This document shows, piece by piece, positions 37,592 through 47,985 of a DNA stretch of 64,000 bases. Origin of the DNA: Burkholderiales bacterium (GTDB lineage: Bacteria > Pseudomonadota > Gammaproteobacteria > Burkholderiales > SHXO01); contig JADZGB010000002.1 of assembly GCA_020854105.1 (NCBI GenBank), positions 313,695 through 377,694 of the forward strand, in the 5' to 3' direction. The notes under the pieces are model-generated. The model had not been told where the DNA came from. It saw nothing but the letters and a program-made list of their open reading frames with translations, and searched no databases. Position 1 is the first letter of the stretch. Every line of letters starts with the position of its first letter. The position numbers and the translations under genes were made by a program.

Positions 37592-37799
37592 TGGATCTCC
37601 TGCAGACCTTCGAACGGACCTGGCGAGTGCGCGGCTGGCCCGCCGGCGGCATCGAGCAATGCGGCTCGTTGTAGCATCGGCGGCGAACAGGTGTCAAACG
37701 CGCGTGGGCGCGAGCGGCGTTGCCCTTTCGCGCGCGTGCCGGCATTGGTATGCTCGCGCGAGTTCCCGTCACCGTCCCGGTATCTCACCGTCCCCGCAC

Positions 37800-38967
37800 T
37801 TGGCCGATACCTCGAACGCGCCTTCGCCCCGCGACCTGGAGCAGGCATTCTCCCTGTTCAACGAGGCTTCGGCCCAGCTTGCCAACGCCTATAACGACCT
37901 CGAACAGCAGGTGGCGCGGCTCAGCGCGGAACTCGCGGTGGCCAACGGCGAACTGCGCCGCCAGTACGAGGAGAAGGAGGCCCTGTCGCAGCGTCTGGCA
38001 CACCTGCTGGCGGCGTTGCCGGGCGGTGTGGTGGTGCTGGATGCGCAGGGCAGGGTCGCACAGTGCAACCCCGCCGCGCGGGAGATGCTGGACCTCGATC
38101 CCACGGGCCGTCCGTGGAACGAGGTCGCGGCCAGCCGCCTGCAGGCGTCCCGGGGCGCACAGGAGTGGGCGCTGTGCGGCCAGGAGGGCGGCGGTGCACT
38201 GCGCTGGGTGACGCTCTCCATGAGCCCGCTCGATTCCGCCGGCGGCCGTGCCCTGCTGCTCACCGAGATCACCGAGGCGCGCCGGCTGGGGGAGCAACTG
38301 GAGCAGCATCGCCGCCTGTCGTCGATGGGCGAGATGGCGGCGGGGCTGGCGCACCAGCTGCGCACGCCACTGGCCACCGCGCTGCTGTATGCGGGCAACC
38401 TGGCGCGGCCGGCGCTGGCCGACGGCGATCGCGTGCGCTTCGCCGAGCGTGCCCAGGCGCGCCTGCGCGACCTCGAGCGCATGATCCAGGACATGCTCAC
38501 CTTCGTGCGCGGGGCGCCGGCGGCGCAGGAGGAAATCGACGTGGCGCAACTGCTGCAGGCGGTCACGCACACCATCGAGCCGCAGATGCATGCCGCAGGC
38601 GTCGCCTTCCGCACGCGCATTGCCGTGGGCCCGTCGCGATTGCACGGCAATCGCAAGGCGCTGCAGGGAGCGTTGATCAATCTGCTGGAGAATGCGCTGC
38701 AGGCCTGCGCCGGCGGCACGGGTGCGGTGGAACTCGAGGTGCGGGCCGGGGGCGGACGGCTGCGCATCCGCGTGCAGGACAATGGGCCGGGAATGGATGC
38801 GGCAACGCTGGATCGGCTGTTCGAGCCCTTTTTCACCACGCGCCAGGAGGGTACCGGCCTGGGGCTGGCGATCGTGCGCAGCGTCGCGCAGGCGCACGGC
38901 GGCGAAGTCGAGGTCGAATCGGCGCCCGGCCGCGGCGCACTGTTCACGCTTGCCGTGCCGCTTGCAG

Positions 38968-38978
<11 letters not shown>
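37800..38978 (+). CDS. fleS: Flagellar sensor histidine kinase FleS/FlrB
   Basis: Cytoplasmic kinase that phosphorylates FleR to switch on mid-class flagellar genes. About 392 residues: an N-terminal coiled coil (FNEASAQLANAYNDLEQQVARL), a PAS-like domain (~85-175), then HisKA with MGEMAAGLAHQLRTPL (phospho-His), and the ATPase boxes NLLENALQA, DNGPGM and GTGLGLAIV. There is no membrane helix. The start is uncertain: TTG 37800 gives the N-terminus seen in homologues (~10 residues before LEQAFSLFN) but lacks a clear ribosome-binding site; ATG 37659 is in frame. It overlaps fleR by 11 bases. The 208 bases upstream show no convincing promoter. Confidence 0.88.
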
Positions 38979-40362
<1,384 letters not shown>

Positions 40363-40369
40363 CAGTCGG

Positions 40370-40385
40370 TGGCATGGGAGTTGCA
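40370..40385 (+). promoter_or_regulatory. Sigma-54 promoter of the fliE operon
   Basis: TGGCATG (40370-40376), GGAG, TTGCA (40381-40385). This keeps the invariant GG at -24 and GC at -12 with exactly 10 bases between them, matching the TGGCACG-N4-TTGCW consensus at all but one position. It lies 8 bases after the fleR stop and 66 before fliE; transcription should start near 40396. Confidence 0.85.
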
Positions 40386-40451
40386 GCCGCGCCCGTTCTG
40401 GCTGCATTGGGCAGTACGGGGACGCCCGGACAGATTCGCGATCGCAATCCG

Positions 40452-40778
40452 ATGAACAGCATCAATTCTCAAGGCATCGATCAGCTCCTGCAGGAGCTGA
40501 ACCGCATGGCCGCGCAGGCTGGCGGCGACAGCGCACCGGCCGATGCGGCGGGCGGCGCCGAGTTCGGCGCGGCGCTCGAATCCGCGCTCGAGCAGGTCAA
40601 TGCCGCGCAGAACGAGGCGGCACGCCTGCAGCAGCAATTCGACATGAACGCTCCCGACGTTAACCTGCACGAGGTGATGGCGTCCCTGCAGAAGGCGAGC
40701 CTGTCGTTCCAGACCATGGTTCAGGTGCGCAACCGGCTGGTCTCCGCATACCAGGAAATCATGAACATGCAGGTCTGA
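40452..40778 (+). CDS. fliE: Flagellar hook-basal body protein FliE
   Basis: Links the MS ring to the proximal rod; exported early by the flagellar type III system. The 108-residue protein has a disordered Gly/Ala/Asp-rich middle and the conserved C-terminus NLHEVMASLQKASLSFQTMVQVRNRLVSAYQEIMNMQV (described by its VMASLQKAS and YQEIMNM motifs), ending in the typical MNMQV. ATG 40452 is the natural start. First gene of a long flagellar run after the sigma-54 promoter. Confidence 0.95.
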   Translation: MNSINSQGIDQLLQELNRMAAQAGGDSAPADAAGGAEFGAALESALEQVNAAQNEAARLQQQFDMNAPDVNLHEVMASLQKASLSFQTMVQVRNRLVSAYQEIMNMQV

Positions 40779-40812
40779 ATGTGGCGGTACGCAGCGGCGT
40801 CCACGCCAACCA

Positions 40813-40879
40813 GCGGCCCCGGGGCCGCAACATTCCTCCGCCCGCTAAGCGGGCACTGACCTGCCCGCAGCAAGGCAGG
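40813..40879 (+). repeat. Three consecutive stem-loops between fliE and fliF
   Basis: The 106-base gap contains a perfect 16-bp palindrome (GCGGCCCC/GGGGCCGC, 40813-40828), a 7-bp hairpin GCCCGCT-A-AGCGGGC (40840-40854), and CCTGCC...GGCAGG (40860-40879). The last one overlaps the likely ribosome-binding site of fliF, so it could modulate its translation. No T-run follows, so they are not classic terminators. Confidence 0.5.
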
Positions 40880-40884
40880 CGCTG

Positions 40885-42579
40885 ATGGCGCAGTCCCCCG
40901 GGCAAGGCATCCTCAGCGCAGCCAGGGGCTTCGCGCGACTCAGCATCCCCCAGAAGTTGGGCCTTCTCGCCGCCGTCGCGGCGATGGTGGCGCTGGTCAC
41001 CGTGGCGGTGATGTGGGCACGCGTCCCCGAATACCGCGTGCTGTATTCCAATCTCTCGGACCGTGACGGCGGCGAGGTCATCGCCGCGCTGGCACAGATG
41101 AATGTGCCCTACCGGGTAGCCGAGGGCGGCACCGTGCTCATGGTGCCGGCCGACCAGGTCTATGATCTGCGGCTGAGGCTAGCCTCGCAGGGGCTGCCCA
41201 AGGGCGGTGCGGTCGGATTCGAACTCATGGATGCGCAGAAGTTCGGCATCAGCCAGTTCGCCGAGCAGGTCAACTATCAGCGTGCGCTGGCCGGTGAGCT
41301 GGCACGCAGCATCCAGTCCGTCGGCGCAGTGCAATCCGCCCGCGTGCACTTGGCCATCCCGCGTCCCACCGTGTTCGTGCGCGAGCAGCAGAAGCCGAGC
41401 GCGTCGGTGTTCGTGTCCATGTATCCGGGCCGCATGCTCGACCCGGCGCAGGTGAGTGCGATCCAGCATCTCATCGCGAGCAGCGTTCCGGAACTCGGCG
41501 CGCGCAACGTCACGGTGGTGGACCAGGCCGGCAATCTGCTTTCCGCCGCCGGCGCCGCCGCAGAGGCCTCGACCCAGCTCGATGCCTCCCAGCTCAAGTA
41601 CGTGCACGCGGTCGAATCCAGCTTTGCGCAGCGCATCGAGAACATTCTCGAGCCGCTGGTCGGTCCCGGGAACGTCAGGGCGCAGGTGACGGCCGCGCTC
41701 GATTTCACTCGCGTCGAGGAGACCTCGGAGAGCTTCAAGCCGAATCCGACGCCAGCGGAATCGTCCGTGCGCAGCCAGCAGACGATGGAGAGCATCAGCA
41801 CCCAGGCGCAGGCCGCGCAGGGAGTGCCGGGTGCGCTCAGCAACCAGCCTCCAGGGGCGGCCACTGCGCCTCTCACCGCACCGGGGCAGCCGCCCGCCCA
41901 GGCCGGCGCGGCGCCGCCGCCTCAGCCGACGAGCAGCCAGCGCGAGACCATCACCAACTTCGAGGTTGACAAGGTCATCCGCCACAGCCAAGGCGAGGTG
42001 GGAGCACTGAGACGGCTGGCGGCAGCAGTGGTGGTGAACTACAAGCGCGAGATCGGTGCGGATGGTGCGGTCAGCTACAAGCCCCTCACCGATGCGGAGA
42101 TCCAGCAGATCAACGCGCTGGTGCGCCAGGCGATGGGGTTCAACCAGGAGCGTGGCGATACGGTCAACGTCGTGAACGCGCCCTTCAGCGCCGAGGTCAT
42201 GCCCGGCGGCGAGGCTGCGCCTTCACCGTGGGGCACGTTCGTACAGGATCTCACGACGCCCGCCGGCGTGACACAGATTCTGAAGTACCTGGGCGCGGCG
42301 CTGGTGGTGCTGATCGTCCTGCGCGTAGCGCGTTCGGCTCTGCGAGATCTGGGACGCGGCGCGCGCGTGGAACCGACCGTCGAGGGCCTGCCCGGGCCGG
42401 GCGGTCCGGGGATGCAGCCGCATCTGGCCGGCGCGGGGCCGGGCGGAGGCATGGTCCCGCTTCAGGACGAGGCCACCGCCAGCTACGAAGCCGATCTGCG
42501 TGCGGTCAAGGAACTGGCCAGACAGGAACCGCGTCTGGTGGCGAACGTGGTGAAGGAGTGGGTGGGGCGCGGTGAGTGA
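40885..42579 (+). CDS. fliF: Flagellar MS-ring protein FliF
   Basis: Forms the inner-membrane MS ring that houses the export gate. The 564-residue protein has an N-terminal membrane helix (KLGLLAAVAAMVALVTVAVMW), ring-building motif domains with YRVLYSNLSDRDGGEV and FGISQFAEQVNYQRALAGELARSI, a Pro/Ala-rich periplasmic segment (~300-355), a second helix (ILKYLGAALVVLIVLRVA), and a cytoplasmic tail that binds FliG. The tail ends ARQEPRLVANVVKEWVGRGE, typical of the FliG-binding site. It overlaps fliG by 8 bases. Confidence 0.97.
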   Translation: MAQSPGQGILSAARGFARLSIPQKLGLLAAVAAMVALVTVAVMWARVPEYRVLYSNLSDRDGGEVIAALAQMNVPYRVAEGGTVLMVPADQVYDLRLRLASQGLPKGGAVGFELMDAQKFGISQFAEQVNYQRALAGELARSIQSVGAVQSARVHLAIPRPTVFVREQQKPSASVFVSMYPGRMLDPAQVSAIQHLIASSVPELGARNVTVVDQAGNLLSAAGAAAEASTQLDASQLKYVHAVESSFAQRIENILEPLVGPGNVRAQVTAALDFTRVEETSESFKPNPTPAESSVRSQQTMESISTQAQAAQGVPGALSNQPPGAATAPLTAPGQPPAQAGAAPPPQPTSSQRETITNFEVDKVIRHSQGEVGALRRLAAAVVVNYKREIGADGAVSYKPLTDAEIQQINALVRQAMGFNQERGDTVNVVNAPFSAEVMPGGEAAPSPWGTFVQDLTTPAGVTQILKYLGAALVVLIVLRVARSALRDLGRGARVEPTVEGLPGPGGPGMQPHLAGAGPGGGMVPLQDEATASYEADLRAVKELARQEPRLVANVVKEWVGRGE

Positions 42580-43570
42580 AGATGGCCTCATGCGCAGCGC
42601 CATCCTGCTCATGTCCATCGGCGAGGAGGAGGCGGTCGAAGTCTTCAAGCACCTCGGGCCGAAGGAGGTGCAGAAGCTCGGACAGGTCATGGCCAAGCTC
42701 AACGGCGTCAGCCGCAACCAGGTGGCCGGCGTGCTGCGCGAGTTCCGCGAGCAGGCCGGCCAGCAGACCACCATCGGTGCGGCAGCCGACCAGTACCTGC
42801 GCTCGGTGCTGACGCGCGCACTGGGCAACGAGAAGGCGGGGCCCCTGATCGACCGCATCCTGCAGGGGCAGGACGTCAGCGGTATCGAGAGCCTGAAATG
42901 GATGGACGCCGACTCGATCGCCGAACTGATCAAGAACGAGCACCCGCAGATCATCGCCACGATCCTCGTCCACCTGGACGCGGACCAGGCAGCGGAGGTG
43001 CTGGGGAAGTTCGTGGAACGGCTGCGCAACGACGTCATGCTGCGCATCGCCACGCTGGAGGGCGTCCAGCCCTCGGCGCTGCGCGACCTGAACGACGTGC
43101 TGATGCAGCTGCTTGCCGGCACGGATAAGCTGAAGAAGACGTCCAAGGGGGGCGTCGAGGCCGCAGCGGACATCCTCAACTACCTGGGCGGAACGGTGGA
43201 AGCCTCGGTTACCGCGCACATCCGGGAGACCGATTCGGACCTGGCGCAGAAGATCCAGGACAAGATGTTCGTGTTCGACAACCTGATCGACCTGGACGAC
43301 CGCTCGATCCAGCTGCTGCTGCGCGAGATCCAGTCCGACACCCTGATCGTGGCGCTCAAGGGCACCAGCGAGGGGCTGCGCGAGAAGATCTTCAAGAACA
43401 TGTCGCAGCGTGCGGCGGAAATGCTGCGGGACGACCTGGATGCGAAGGGGCCGGTGCGGCTCTCCGAGGTGGAGATCGAGCAGCGCGAGATCCTGCGCAT
43501 CGTGCGCCGCCTCGCCGAGGAAGGACAGATCGTGATGGGCGGCAAGGGAGACGAGGGGCTTGTCGAATAG
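42572..43570 (+). CDS. fliG: Flagellar motor switch protein FliG
   Basis: Rotor component on which stator force acts; it also sets rotation direction. The 332-residue protein has an N-terminal FliF-binding domain (AILLMSIGEEEAVEVFKHLGPKEVQ), the middle EHPQIIATILVHLD motif, and the C-terminal torque helix with MFVFDNLIDLDDRSIQLLLREI, which keeps the charged Asp/Arg residues needed for torque. The start is GTG 42572, inside the end of fliF; the 3' end overlaps fliH by 11 bases. Confidence 0.97.
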   Translation: MSEDGLMRSAILLMSIGEEEAVEVFKHLGPKEVQKLGQVMAKLNGVSRNQVAGVLREFREQAGQQTTIGAAADQYLRSVLTRALGNEKAGPLIDRILQGQDVSGIESLKWMDADSIAELIKNEHPQIIATILVHLDADQAAEVLGKFVERLRNDVMLRIATLEGVQPSALRDLNDVLMQLLAGTDKLKKTSKGGVEAAADILNYLGGTVEASVTAHIRETDSDLAQKIQDKMFVFDNLIDLDDRSIQLLLREIQSDTLIVALKGTSEGLREKIFKNMSQRAAEMLRDDLDAKGPVRLSEVEIEQREILRIVRRLAEEGQIVMGGKGDEGLVE

Positions 43571-44219
43571 CATCCTGCGTGGCGATGCGGCTGCGGTCAT
43601 GCGCAAGGCGGAACTCGCTGACTTTGCCGCACCGCAGGCGGCCAAGGCACGCGCGGAAGGCGACGCGGCTCTGCAGGCCAGGCGCATGGCCGAGGAGGCG
43701 GCTGCCGCGGCGCGCGCCGCGGAACTCGAGCAGGTGCGCGAGGAAGGCCGGCGCGCCGGAGCCGAAGCGATGCGGCAGGAACTGGGCGGTGTGCTGGACC
43801 GCGAGCGCGAGGATCTGCGTCGGGCTGCGGCCGGCCTGAGCGCACTGGCAGGCGACGTCGAGCAGCGCCTTGCGGGCGATCTGCTCGGTCTGAGCCTGGA
43901 ACTGGCGAAGCTGCTTCTGCGCGAGGCCCTGCGCATCAAGCCCGAGCTGATGCTCGCCGCGCTGCGCGAGGGGATGGGCAGCCTGCCCACCCTGGCGGAG
44001 CAGGTGACGCTCGTGGTGCATCCGGCCGATGCGCAGTTGCTGCGCGGGCTCTCGGACGAGGCGCGGGCGCAGCCGCTGCCCTGGAAGATCGTCGAGGACG
44101 CGCAGATGACGCGCGGCGGATTCAAGCTGGAGACCGCGTCGACGGAGGTCGATGGCACGATGGAGATACGCTGGCAGCGCGTCATTGCGGCACTCGGGCG
44201 CGAAGACGCCTGGGATTGA
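43560..44219 (+). CDS. fliH: Flagellar assembly protein FliH
   Basis: Stator-like regulator of the export ATPase FliI. The 219-residue protein has an N-terminal Ala/Glu/Arg-rich coiled coil (~20-110, [24 protein letters not shown]) and a C-terminal globular FliH domain ([20 protein letters not shown] segment at ~140-160, then [18 protein letters not shown]). The likely start is TTG 43560 (MSNSILRGD), overlapping fliG by 11 bases. Position between fliG and fliI confirms the assignment. Confidence 0.92.
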   Translation: MSNSILRGDAAAVMRKAELADFAAPQAAKARAEGDAALQARRMAEEAAAAARAAELEQVREEGRRAGAEAMRQELGGVLDREREDLRRAAAGLSALAGDVEQRLAGDLLGLSLELAKLLLREALRIKPELMLAALREGMGSLPTLAEQVTLVVHPADAQLLRGLSDEARAQPLPWKIVEDAQMTRGGFKLETASTEVDGTMEIRWQRVIAALGREDAWD

Positions 44220-44238
44220 AGGCTCGCCGGACTTGTCG

Positions 44239-45636
44239 ATGGAATACCGGCCGCGCTGGGACCGCTACCTGGAGGACTGCATGCGCGCGCTGCGCGTGAC
44301 CCAGCCGTTCATGGTCAGCGGCCGTCTCACACGGGTGGCCGGACTGGTCATGGAAGCGGTCGGGCTGAAGCTGCCGGTGGGCAACAGCTGCTACGTGATG
44401 ACGCCGAGCGGGCAGCGGGTGGACGCCGAGGTGGTCGGCTTCAACGGCGAGCGCCTGTTCCTGATGCCGTCCACCGACGTGTACGGACTGAAACCCGGTG
44501 CGCTGGTGGTTCCGGTCGACGCTGCCCTCACGCGCGTGCCCCGGCTGGGAGAGGACTTCGTGCCGCGTCGGCGTGCGCAGGACCGCGCCAGGCAGGTGCC
44601 CGTAGGCTGGGGCATGCTCGGGCGCGTGGTGGACGGAGCCGGGCGGGCGCTGGACGAGCGCGGGCCGCTCGCGCTCGACCGGCATGTTCCCCTGCACAGC
44701 CGTACCTCCAATCCCCTGGATCGTGCCCCGATCCGCACCGTCCTCGACGTGGGCGTACGTGCCATCAACGCCCTGCTCACGGTCGGACGTGGCCAGCGCC
44801 TGGGGCTGTTCGCCGGCAGCGGGGTGGGAAAGAGCGTGCTGCTCGGCATGATGGCGCGCTATACCGACGCCGACGTGGTCGTGGTGGGGCTGATTGGCGA
44901 GCGCGGACGCGAGGTGCGCGAGTTCATCGAAAGCATCCTGGGCGAGGAGGGCCGGCGGCGCGCGGTGGTGGTGGCGGCGCCGGCCGACAGCCCGCCCCTG
45001 CTGCGGCTGCACGGGGCCGCTTATGCAACCGCGGTGGCCGAGTACTTCCGTGACCAGGGCAAGCACGTGCTGCTAATCATGGATTCGCTCACCCGCTACG
45101 CCATGGCCCAGCGCGAAATCAGCCTCGCGATCGGCGAGCCGCCCGCGACCAAGGGGTACACCCCGTCGGTGTTCGCCAAGCTTCCGCAGCTGGTGGAGCG
45201 GGCCGGGAACGGGCAGGACAACCGGGGATCCATCACGGGCTTCTACACCGTACTGACGGAGGGCGACGACCAGCAGGATCCGGTGGCGGATGCGGCGCGC
45301 GCGATCCTCGACGGCCACATCGTGCTCTCCCGCGACCTGGCCGAGCAGGGACACTATCCGGCGATCGACATCGAAGCGTCGATCAGCCGTGTGATGACGG
45401 ATCTGCTCGATGCGCAGGAGCTGGACGCGGCGCGCCGCTTCAAGCAGCTCTTCTCTGCCTATCGACGCTCGCGCGACCTGATCGCGGTGGGTGCGTACGT
45501 GCGCGGCAACGACCCGCTGCTCGACCGCGCGGTGACACAGTACCCGCAGCTCGCGGGATTCCTGCAGCAGGACCTGCTGGAAGCCGCACCCTATGCCGAA
45601 AGCCGCCAGCGGTTGAACGCGCTGATCGGCGGCTGA
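44239..45636 (+). CDS. fliI: Flagellum-specific ATPase FliI
   Basis: Hexameric ATPase that assists export of flagellar proteins. The 465-residue F1-beta-like protein has Walker [16 protein letters not shown], the family [13 protein letters not shown], Walker [12 protein letters not shown] and the downstream [21 protein letters not shown] 44239 ([10 protein letters not shown]) starts 19 bases after fliH; a TTG six bases earlier and an upstream in-frame ATG at 44152 exist, but the latter would overlap fliH heavily. Confidence 0.97.
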   Translation: MEYRPRWDRYLEDCMRALRVTQPFMVSGRLTRVAGLVMEAVGLKLPVGNSCYVMTPSGQRVDAEVVGFNGERLFLMPSTDVYGLKPGALVVPVDAALTRVPRLGEDFVPRRRAQDRARQVPVGWGMLGRVVDGAGRALDERGPLALDRHVPLHSRTSNPLDRAPIRTVLDVGVRAINALLTVGRGQRLGLFAGSGVGKSVLLGMMARYTDADVVVVGLIGERGREVREFIESILGEEGRRRAVVVAAPADSPPLLRLHGAAYATAVAEYFRDQGKHVLLIMDSLTRYAMAQREISLAIGEPPATKGYTPSVFAKLPQLVERAGNGQDNRGSITGFYTVLTEGDDQQDPVADAARAILDGHIVLSRDLAEQGHYPAIDIEASISRVMTDLLDAQELDAARRFKQLFSAYRRSRDLIAVGAYVRGNDPLLDRAVTQYPQLAGFLQQDLLEAAPYAESRQRLNALIGG

Positions 45637-45637
45637 G

Positions 45638-46087
45638 ATGGCGCGTTCGTTCCGCCTGGAACCGGTTCTGGCGCTGGCGCAGAGGCGACTGGAGAGCGCC
45701 ACCGCGGAGCTGCAGAAGCTCGCGCAGCGCCGTGCCGACACGCAATCCCGCCTGGACCAGCTGCTGCAGTTCCTCGCCGACTATCGGCAGCAGTACCGCG
45801 CGGCGCTGCACGCAGGGCTGGATCAGGCACGCATGCAGGACTTCCGTGCCTTCCTCGCCAAGCTCGAGCGGGCCGTCGACCTGCAGAACGCGGACGTGCG
45901 CCGCTGCCAGGAGGCGTGGTCCGCCAAGCACAGCGAGTGGCTCGATCTGCGCCAGCGCGAGCAGGCGATGAATGTGCTGAAGGACCGTCACCGGGCGGCC
46001 GAGCTGGCACGCGACGGCAAGCGCGAGCAGAAGCAGCAGGATGAGTTTGCCGGTCGCCGGATTCTCGGCGACCAGGCAAGCGATTGA
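45638..46087 (+). CDS. fliJ: Flagellar export chaperone FliJ
   Basis: A 149-residue, almost entirely helical coiled-coil protein (RRLESATAELQKLAQRRADTQ pattern) rich in Arg, Gln and Glu. It fits FliJ, the central stalk-like subunit that links FliI to FlhA and escorts chaperones. Its start is one base after the fliI stop. Sequence conservation in FliJ is low, so the call rests on coiled-coil character, length and position between fliI and fliK. Confidence 0.9.
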   Translation: MARSFRLEPVLALAQRRLESATAELQKLAQRRADTQSRLDQLLQFLADYRQQYRAALHAGLDQARMQDFRAFLAKLERAVDLQNADVRRCQEAWSAKHSEWLDLRQREQAMNVLKDRHRAAELARDGKREQKQQDEFAGRRILGDQASD

Positions 46088-46169
46088 AATAGCGCAAGTT
46101 TGGTCGAGCGTATCGATGGCATGGGCATTGCAGAGTGCGCTCCCGTCAACGGAGTACGGGATCGACTTC

Positions 46170-47213
46170 ATGTCTGAATCGCTCAGTCTGCGCACGCTCC
46201 AGCTTCCCGCGTCCGGGAGTGCACCCCTCGGGCCTTCCGGCGCACCTGCCGATGGCAATGACGTGGATTTCCAGTCGGTGCTGGCCCAGCAGCTCGGCGC
46301 CGCCCCGGCACAGCCCTCTGACGGTCCGGGGCCCGGCGCCGCGCGCGAGGCCGACAGCGACGATGCTGCTGCCGCGCTCGACGGGAACGGATTGCCTGTG
46401 GCCGCACCGGATTCTGCCGTTGCCGCCGCCCTGCAGGGGATGGTCCAGTCCGCCGCTGCGCCGGCGCAGTCCATCACCACGCGCGTACTGGCGCTCGAGC
46501 GCGGGCGAGGCGAGGGCGAGAACGGCCGGAGCGTCGTGGAGGGAATCGGACATGCAGAGCCGGCCGCCACGGAATTCCTGCTGGATGACGCACACGGGTC
46601 GGCGGCAAGGATTGCCGTCTCGAAGGACGGGACGCAAGTGGCATCAGGCGGGAGCCGCCCGGAGCAGGAGCCGGTCCGTGCCTCCGATCCTGCGGTCCGC
46701 CCCGAGATCGCGCCATCGCATGGGGTAGAGCGCCGTGCCGAGGTCTCCGCGCATCATGCCGCAGCTGCCGCCACGCCTCTGGACGAGTCGGTGTCGATGG
46801 CACGCCACCGCTTCGCGAGCGACATGGGCGAGCGCGTGCTGTGGATGGCAGCCAACAACCGGCAGGTGGCGGAACTGCGGCTGGATCCGCCGCAGCTCGG
46901 ACCGGTCGAGGTGCGCCTGAGCATCACCGGTGAACAGGCCAACGTAAGCCTGGTTGCCACGCACGCCGCTGTGCGCGAAGCGCTGCAGGCCAGCATTCCG
47001 CGGTTGCAGGAAATGATCCAGTCGATCGGGCTGGAACTGGGTAATGTCACGGTTGGCGGCGATGCGCTCCCGCGCCAGCACGAGCACGCACAGGATGAAC
47101 GCGTGCCACGGCACACCGGCGGGCGCATCGATCCCGCGTCGTCTCCCGACGCGCACGCGCGCAGCTGGCTGCCCGAGCGCACAGGCACCGGACTGGTCGA
47201 CACCTACGCCTGA
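46170..47213 (+). CDS. fliK: Flagellar hook-length control protein FliK
   Basis: Exported ruler that sets hook length and switches export specificity through FlhB. The 347-residue protein has a low-complexity Ala/Pro/Ser/Asp-rich N-terminal two thirds and a conserved C-terminal Flg_hook domain: LRLDPPQLGPVEVRLSI and VREALQASIPRLQEMIQSIGLELGNVTV. The DPPQLGPVEV motif is diagnostic. ATG 46170 is chosen (MSESLSLRTL), with an earlier ATG at 46041 inside fliJ. A 203-base gap follows; it holds a GGCCG-CTTCG-CGGCC hairpin near 47249 and a T-rich stretch near 47308-47331, perhaps a break between transcripts. Confidence 0.9.
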   Translation: MSESLSLRTLQLPASGSAPLGPSGAPADGNDVDFQSVLAQQLGAAPAQPSDGPGPGAAREADSDDAAAALDGNGLPVAAPDSAVAAALQGMVQSAAAPAQSITTRVLALERGRGEGENGRSVVEGIGHAEPAATEFLLDDAHGSAARIAVSKDGTQVASGGSRPEQEPVRASDPAVRPEIAPSHGVERRAEVSAHHAAAAATPLDESVSMARHRFASDMGERVLWMAANNRQVAELRLDPPQLGPVEVRLSITGEQANVSLVATHAAVREALQASIPRLQEMIQSIGLELGNVTVGGDALPRQHEHAQDERVPRHTGGRIDPASSPDAHARSWLPERTGTGLVDTYA

Positions 47214-47416
47214 CCCGTCTTCACGCCCGGCTGGCCGCTTGCACGCGGCCGCTTCGCGGCCCGCCTTGCCATGCATCTAGAAAGCACCTAAACTCGCGCC
47301 GCAAGCGTCTTGTTTTTGCTTTGGTTTGGCCGGGGGGTCTCACATTGAGATATTCCCGGCCGTAAATGCGGATGTGGCGGCGCCAGGCCGCATTTCCCGG
47401 ACCGAAGGAGTCGACG

Positions 47417-47980
47417 ATGTCGGACAAGACGGAAGCCAAGAGCGAGGGCGAAGGCGGCGGCAAGAAGAAGAAGGCACTGCTGTTCGCCATCATCGGGGTG
47501 GTGGTCGTGCTGCTCGCAGGAGGCGGCGGTGCGGCGTGGTTCTTCATGTCCAAGGGCAAGGAGGAGCACGCGGTCGAAGCCGAGAAGCGTAAACCCAGGA
47601 CGCCGCCGGTATTCGTGACGCTCGAGCCGTTCGTGGTGAATCTGGCGGGTGAAGTGCAGCACTATCTGCAGGTGGGGATCGACCTGAAAGTGGCGGAAGC
47701 GGCAGTCGGGGACCGGATCAAGGCGCATCTGCCGGAGATCCGCAACGGCGTCCTGCTGCTGCTGTCGAGCAAGAACGTCGAGGAACTTGGCAGCCTCGAA
47801 GGCAAGAATCGTCTGCGTGCCGAGATCCGTGCCGCAGTGAATGGCCCGCTTGGCATCGAGGCGAGCCCGTCCGCGGCGCATCACAGCGCCGGCCAGACCG
47901 ATGCCGCCGGTCAGGGCGGGAGCGCGGTAGAAGGTGAAGGCGTACAGGAAGTGCTGCTGACCTCTTTCGTCATTCAGTAG
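47417..47980 (+). CDS. fliL: Flagellar basal-body protein FliL
   Basis: Single-span inner-membrane protein that surrounds and supports the stator. The 187-residue protein has a charged N-terminus (GGGKKKK), one membrane helix (LLFAIIGVVVVLLAGGGGAAWFF), and a periplasmic domain with TLEPFVVNLAG and LQVGIDLKV, then VLLLLSSKNVEELGSLEGKNRLR. An Ala/Gly/His-rich insertion precedes the end (EVLLTSFVIQ), making it slightly longer than usual. AAGGAG lies 7 bases before the ATG. The preceding 203 bases may contain its own promoter, though I see no consensus. Confidence 0.94.
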   Translation: MSDKTEAKSEGEGGGKKKKALLFAIIGVVVVLLAGGGGAAWFFMSKGKEEHAVEAEKRKPRTPPVFVTLEPFVVNLAGEVQHYLQVGIDLKVAEAAVGDRIKAHLPEIRNGVLLLLSSKNVEELGSLEGKNRLRAEIRAAVNGPLGIEASPSAAHHSAGQTDAAGQGGSAVEGEGVQEVLLTSFVIQ

Positions 47981-47985
47981 GGGAA

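Noticed and set aside
37738..37760. Possible sigma-54 promoter upstream of fleS (GGCATTGGTATGC)
   Set aside because: The GG-to-GC spacing is 9, not 10, which normally abolishes sigma-54 recognition.
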